From a virus, in IMG/VR virus record IMGVR_UViG_3300025108_000133, positions 1 through 40,359 of that record: a stretch of DNA of 40,359 nt; one strand, written 5' to 3'. Below the pieces are notes generated by a model, which had not been told where the DNA came from, searched no databases, and worked only from the letters and a program-made list of their open reading frames with translations. Shown here piece by piece: positions 37,555 through 40,359 of this stretch. Each line of letters opens with the position of its first letter. Within the stretch, counting starts at the first letter, position 1. A program made the position numbers and the translations under genes.

Positions 37555-38092
37555 TTAATAATCCTAACGCCAATTCTAGCGTTTCTTTATTACGCCTAGA
37601 CCAACCCTTTCCGTAAATTTTAAAATCATCAAGAGACTCATAGTATTGCTGTCTGCCGTGATGGTATTTATCAAGTGCGTCTTTAGGATTTAAATCGTGG
37701 CAAGCAGCAATTGTCTTACTTCCTATTAAACCATCTGGTTTTGCCGCAACCGCACGTTGCAATATCTTTACACTTCTACGACCTCCGGCATTATAAGCCA
37801 TATCCGCAACACAAATATCTAAACCGCTCGGTAATTGGTCGCCGCGCACATTATCCCAGTATTGTGTTTTGACAAAAGGCTTAACATCTTCTTTCGTCAG
37901 GGCTTTCATCACATCTTTGGGTGCTGGCTTGTCTGTATATTTAGCCCAATTCCAAGCAGTAACGCCCCACATAGTAGAGCCCTCATTGCCATGTCCATCG
38001 CCTTGAGAATTTCCAGAATCCCTTTGGTCGTCTTGGAAAGCTCCTTCGTGAACCATCAACATATCAAAAAACATATCCCAATTTTTTTCCAT
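37547..38092 (-). CDS. GH108-family endolysin (181 aa)
   Basis: Starts at ATG 38092, overlapping the upstream stop (TAATG); a longer open frame to 38227 is a by-product. Residues 9-28 carry the catalytic V-H-E-G-A-F (E16) and D-D-Q-R-D-S-G-N; G-W/M-W-G-V-T follows around 40-46. The second half (A-D-M-A-Y-N-A-G, D-G-L-I-G-S-K-T) is the PG_binding_3 domain normally fused to GH108. It would act as a muramidase in the periplasm. No signal peptide is seen, so export needs a holin. Confidence 0.88.
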   Translation of the reverse strand: MEKNWDMFFDMLMVHEGAFQDDQRDSGNSQGDGHGNEGSTMWGVTAWNWAKYTDKPAPKDVMKALTKEDVKPFVKTQYWDNVRGDQLPSGLDICVADMAYNAGGRRSVKILQRAVAAKPDGLIGSKTIAACHDLNPKDALDKYHHGRQQYYESLDDFKIYGKGWSRRNKETLELALGLLNE

Positions 38093-38358
38093 TATTCTGT
38101 CTCCACTTGTTTTGTTCCCCACGTTCGGGTGTAGCCAAATTCTTCGTAAGCAGCCGCCCATCGGTTCTCTGTAAAGGTGGCAAACTTTATTAAGTTTTCG
38201 GTGTCTGCATAAAGCTGGTCGATCCATTCGTTGTTTTCAGCAACTTGGCTCTCTAAATGCGATATTCGGTGTGCTTGTTCGCTAATCCACCAAACACCAC
38301 CAACCAGCTGCACAGCCATTGCAAGAACTAAGGCTAAAGGTACTTTTAAATCAGCCAT
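38092..38358 (-). CDS. Small membrane-anchored lysis protein (88 aa)
   Basis: One N-terminal membrane segment (V-P-L-A-L-V-L-A-M-A-V-Q-L-V-G-G-V-W-W) followed by a coiled coil (H-R-I-S-H-L-E-S-Q-V-A-E-N-N-E-W). This N-in/C-out layout next to the endolysin fits an i-spanin-like or holin-accessory (XhlA-like) role. No Cys near the tail and no lipobox are seen. It overlaps the endolysin start and abuts the three-span holin, so the trio is coupled. Confidence 0.65.
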   Translation of the reverse strand: MADLKVPLALVLAMAVQLVGGVWWISEQAHRISHLESQVAENNEWIDQLYADTENLIKFATFTENRWAAAYEEFGYTRTWGTKQVETE

Positions 38359-38741
38359 TATTTTTTACCGAATAGATGTTTGCCACCGCGTATTCCTATG
38401 GCCGCGCTGCATACAGTGAAAACCAGCCAAGTGTACCACTCGGGCAACTCAGAAAGACGGGTAAAACCGTTTTTAACCGTTTCTTCCAAACCTGGAATAA
38501 AACATAAGATTACTGGAATAAGCACAATTACAGTCACAAACTCGTCCTTGAGAGAGTTTTGCGTACCTTGCGCCATTATCTTTTCCCAATCAGCCGTCGA
38601 GGTTTCTTTCGAGAGCAAAATCTTAGCTTTCGCTTCCGCCTCTGTTAATTTTAGCTTGGCATTAGCAGCTTGCGCTTGAGTTTTGGCGTTGAGCCATCCC
38701 CCAGCCAGTTCAGCTACTGGGCCGATCAGTGCTTGCAGCAT
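38358..38741 (-). CDS. Holin, GTA_holin_3TM family (127 aa)
   Basis: A 127-residue protein with an amphipathic N-terminus (I-G-P-V-A-E-L-A-G-G-W-L), a long charged helix (A-K-L-K-L-T-E-A-E-A-K-A-K-I), then two membrane spans (V-T-V-I-V-L-I-P-V-I-L-C-F-I-P; W-L-V-F-T-V-C-S-A-A-I-G-I-R-G). This is the holin family first named in gene transfer agents (PF11351-like). It would permeabilise the inner membrane to release the endolysin. It overlaps the EF-hand gene by 32 bases. Confidence 0.82.
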   Translation of the reverse strand: MLQALIGPVAELAGGWLNAKTQAQAANAKLKLTEAEAKAKILLSKETSTADWEKIMAQGTQNSLKDEFVTVIVLIPVILCFIPGLEETVKNGFTRLSELPEWYTWLVFTVCSAAIGIRGGKHLFGKK

Positions 38742-39036
38742 TTTTAGCCTCCATCATGTTAAACCCAAAATAACTCGCAATTACCCCGGAACTCCCTATG
38801 ACATAGACGCTTGCTATGTCTGTAATGAGCTCTGCGGCTTGAGATAAGCCTACGTAAGAGGCGAAAAGGATTGCCACCGGGTAAGCGAGCATTCCGACAG
38901 TACACGCCACCACAAGGCGTCTCTGCACGTCTCTTTTCTTGTCCATGTCTTCCATGTTGCGGCGTCTATCCTCAAGCATAATTTCCCGTTCGTCTGGATC
39001 AATTTTTCCGTTTCCGTTGATGTCGTACTCGTTCAT
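38710..39036 (-). CDS. EF-hand-bearing membrane protein (108 aa)
   Basis: Start set at ATG 39036 (MNEYDINGNGKIDPDE), preceded by GAGGAAAG; a TTG 15 bases earlier is less likely. The N-terminus is a canonical 12-residue EF-hand loop (D-I-N-G-N-G-K-I-D-P-D-E), then a charged helix (M-L-E-D-R-R-R-N-M) and two membrane spans. Marine phages often carry such a protein beside holin genes. Calcium-controlled membrane disruption is a natural but untested idea. Confidence 0.75.
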   Translation of the reverse strand: MNEYDINGNGKIDPDEREIMLEDRRRNMEDMDKKRDVQRRLVVACTVGMLAYPVAILFASYVGLSQAAELITDIASVYVIGSSGVIASYFGFNMMEAKNAASTDRPSS

Positions 39037-39145
39037 TAGCTTTCCTCGCAATCCGTAATGCGACTGCTCGATCTCGAGTTATCACAATTACTTTTTTGTT
39101 TTCGTCGTACAAAACCCATCTATTTTTTCTCTCGACTAACCTCAA
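38999..39145 (-). CDS. Small basic protein hidden between lysis-region genes (about 48 aa)
   Basis: A minus-strand frame from TTG 39145 (start uncertain) to a stop at 38999, overlapping both neighbours. The core R-W-V-L-Y-D-E-N-K-K-V-I-V-I-T-R-D-R-A-V then R-I-A-R-K-A-N-E-R-V has strong coding character: a beta hairpin, a helix and purine-first codons. The alternative ATG frame in the same gap (39122 leftwards) is Ser/Arg-rich and looks non-coding, although its stop touches the next ATG. No good ribosome binding site precedes the TTG. Function unknown. Confidence 0.5.
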   Translation of the reverse strand: MRLVERKNRWVLYDENKKVIVITRDRAVALRIARKANERVRHQRKRKN

Positions 39146-39290
39146 AACAGTGAACCGCACTATTAGTATTCGTTATTAACACTCGCGCTTTGACCATTTC
39201 CGTTTTGCAAGCTTCCTCGCTGCCATACGTGCCAATCTGAAAGTAAGAAAACTCTTGCGCTACAAATTGCATCCAGACCAAAAACCACAT
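39120..39290 (-). CDS. Small secreted or membrane-anchored protein (56 aa)
   Basis: Starts at ATG 39290, overlapping the previous stop (TAATG). An N-terminal hydrophobic signal/anchor (M-W-F-L-V-W-M-Q-F-V-A) is followed by Y-F-Q-I-G-T-Y-G-S-E-E-A-C-K-T-E and a second Cys near the end (V-H-C-F-E-V). The two Cys may form a disulfide in the periplasm. This type occurs in lysis regions of marine phages; function is unknown. Confidence 0.7.
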   Translation of the reverse strand: MWFLVWMQFVAQEFSYFQIGTYGSEEACKTEMVKARVLITNTNSAVHCFEVSREKK

Positions 39291-39766
39291 TACCAGCGCC
39301 CTTGCCACTTGCCCAAAGCGTAAAACCCTAGAAACAAAATGCCGCCACTAACTACAAAAATGACTGCGCCGATAGCAAAGTTGATTGCGGCATCTATTCT
39401 TTCTTGTTTTTTGTACAATTCTTGCTTTCTTTTTCTACGCATCTGAGCCTCAATCTGTAGAACCTCTTTCCAGGCACTTGGCCCATAATTAAAGCTAATA
39501 TGATCTTTTATCTCAGCCCTCATTTGCTCCATCTTCTTTTTATTGGCAAAGATTTCTAACGCTGTTTCTTCATCACTCCCTTTGAACGTCTGCTTCCACC
39601 AAGGCGGATTTTTTTCTCTTTCTTCTAGATTAGTAAAATCGGAAAACGCCTTTCCCCATTGGCTTAAAGTTCCAGACATTTCTTGTAGATCCTTGCCCGT
39701 GCTTATCGCTGCACGAAGCGTTTTGTACGCTCCTGTCGCTAAAGCAACGCAAGAAACCGGATCCAT
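39290..39766 (-). CDS. Membrane-anchored conserved phage protein (158 aa)
   Basis: A 158-residue protein starting M-D-P-V-S-C-V-A-L-A-T-G-A-Y-K-T. N-terminal helices (I-S-T-G-K-D-L-Q-E-M-S) lead to N-P-P-W-W-K and a long basic helix (Q-M-R-R-K-R-K-Q-E-L-Y-K-K-Q). A C-terminal membrane span follows (I-G-A-V-I-F-V-V-S-G-G-I-L-F-L-G). I recognise the type from marine phages, where it lies between small holin-region genes, but no function is established. It may be inserted in the host membrane with its body in the cytoplasm. Confidence 0.72.
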   Translation of the reverse strand: MDPVSCVALATGAYKTLRAAISTGKDLQEMSGTLSQWGKAFSDFTNLEEREKNPPWWKQTFKGSDEETALEIFANKKKMEQMRAEIKDHISFNYGPSAWKEVLQIEAQMRRKRKQELYKKQERIDAAINFAIGAVIFVVSGGILFLGFYALGKWQGRW

Positions 39767-39769
39767 TTT

Positions 39770-39964
39770 TCACCCCATTTTCAACAAAACAGCTACAAGC
39801 AAAAGAATGATGCTGCCACATGCGCCCACCAACACAGCCTCTAAACGCTTTACTCGCCCAAATAAGTCTTTAAATTGAATGGAAATTTCTGTTTTAATCG
39901 CAATGATTTCTTTCTCTAGCCCGTCAATTCGTTCGTGTGCGCTTGCAACTGTAGATTTTTTCAT
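39770..39964 (-). CDS. Coiled-coil plus membrane-span protein, XhlA-like (64 aa)
   Basis: A 64-residue protein: residues 8-42 form a heptad coiled coil (H-E-R-I-D-G-L-E-K-E-I-I-A-I-K-T) and residues 44-62 a single C-terminal membrane span (L-V-G-A-C-G-S-I-I-L-L-L-V-A-V-L). This is the layout of haemolysin XhlA / holin-accessory proteins. It is followed 3 bases later by the next membrane-protein gene. Confidence 0.7.
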   Translation of the reverse strand: MKKSTVASAHERIDGLEKEIIAIKTEISIQFKDLFGRVKRLEAVLVGACGSIILLLVAVLLKMG

Positions 39965-40012
39965 TTGTCTGCCTCTGTAGGACGTATAAATCGACTAGTT
40001 TTGACTGTACGT

Positions 40013-40216
40013 TTATACATCGTTCCCTAACTCTTGCTTTAAACGGTGCATGAAAGCCTCTCGGCCTACTTGCAGTTGCGTTAGATTAAACTGTGTGCTT
40101 GCTATCTTTTGATCCAAAGAACCAATGTGATTTACACAGCCCTTTGCTTCGTCTGATAGTTGATCTTCTGTGTATTCTATATCGTCAATCGTGATGGTCT
40201 TTTTATCTTCAACCAT
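40013..40216 (-). CDS. DUF6447-like small protein (67 aa)
   Basis: A 67-residue protein starting M-V-E-D-K-K-T-I-T-I-D-D-I-E-Y, with L-S-D-E-A-K, then a helix D-Q-K-I-A-S-T-Q-F-N-L-T-Q-L-Q-V and R-E-A-F-M-H-R-L-K. The I-T-I-D-(G/D)-x-x-Y ... L-S-D-E-A-K ... helix order matches the DUF6447 family common near fibre/lysis genes of marine phages. Function unknown. GGAAGGGGAT precedes the ATG. Confidence 0.78.
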   Translation of the reverse strand: MVEDKKTITIDDIEYTEDQLSDEAKGCVNHIGSLDQKIASTQFNLTQLQVGREAFMHRLKQELGNDV

Positions 40217-40234
40217 GTTGATCCCCTTCCTTGG

Positions 40235-40359
40235 TTAAGTATTTGCTGCAATCGCAGCGTTTGCGGCAGTCATATCCTCTGTAGTCCAAAAGTCCTTGGC
40301 TACCATGAGTTCCAGATGCTCGACATTTCGTGACACTGTGTCAGTCCAATCGGCATCTT
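40235..40359 (-). CDS. C-terminal fragment of a fibre-region protein, truncated by window edge
   Basis: Only the last 40 residues are inside the window: D-A-D-W-T-D-T-V-S-R-N-V-E-H-L-E-L-M, then A-K-D-F-W-T-T-E-D-M and an Ala-rich end. The N-V-E-H-L-E-L-M-V-A-K-D-F-W segment is one I recognise from small proteins next to phage fibre genes (possible fibre assembly or tip proteins). Its frame agrees with that of the truncated fibre at the left edge, but a direct fusion would end the 17-residue repeats abruptly, so a separate gene or missing sequence is as likely. Confidence 0.6.
   Translation of the reverse strand, partial: DADWTDTVSRNVEHLELMVAKDFWTTEDMTAANAAIAANT

Noticed and set aside
37400-38227. 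Longer endolysin start at 38227
   Set aside because: The extra 45 residues overlap the upstream membrane-protein gene and do not fit GH108; ATG 38092 is coupled to the upstream stop.
1-40359. Terminal direct repeats at the window ends
   Set aside because: The first and last few dozen bases show no shared sequence by eye, so no terminal redundancy can be claimed.

Overview
This window is almost entirely one temperate, tailed, podovirus-like phage genome, or a prophage lifted out of its host. It carries small and large terminase, portal, scaffold, major capsid protein, a P22-like tail/stabilisation set, T7-like ejection proteins, endolysin and holin genes, a primase-helicase replication module, and a tyrosine integrase beside a repressor/Cro-like switch. 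There are no ribosomal, metabolic or other clear host genes and no tRNA. Base composition is moderate by eye (about 40-45% GC). Many small proteins resemble ones I know from marine phages of alphaproteobacteria (SAR116, Rhodobacterales or SAR11 relatives). The host assignment is an inference from protein style, not a database result.

Layout. 1-5515 (minus strand): tail fibres, small virion-associated or unknown proteins, and the small terminase subunit. 5617-7221 (plus): six compact small genes of unknown function, possibly an early or accessory cassette. 7234-13966 (minus): replication and recombination, with a DUF6378-like protein, an iteron-like repeat field at 8257-8462, a DnaJ-type zinc-ribbon protein, a primase-polymerase/helicase fusion, an SSB-like protein, a PD-(D/E)XK nuclease and a RuvC-like resolvase. 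13957-16162: immunity and integration, with a Cro-like protein leftwards and repressor, excisionase-like protein and integrase rightwards. 16163-16498: a repeat-rich gap that probably holds attP. 16499-37554 (minus): virion genes from a 2402-residue ejection protein back to the large terminase. 37547-40359 (minus): lysis genes and small unknown genes.

Genes working together. Read as a circle, one minus-strand late transcription unit would start at the small terminase (5515), run through the fibres, cross the window ends, and continue through lysis, large terminase, portal, scaffold, capsid, tail and ejection genes to 16499. Two near-consensus minus-strand promoters (4864-4892 and 33861-33889) would boost it internally, and a stem-loop follows the capsid gene. 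No phage RNA polymerase or DNA polymerase is visible, so the phage probably uses host polymerases with its own primase-helicase. The divergent repressor/Cro region at 14390-14532 shares short motifs with the divergent control region at 5516-5616.

Most notable are the giant ejection protein (DdrB/ParB-like region plus an HEWAH zincin site), the iteron field, a recurrent GTTGATTG motif in intergenic DNA, a repeat-rich att candidate with a branched structured element, the plus-strand cassette, and several genes under 60 codons that are easily missed.
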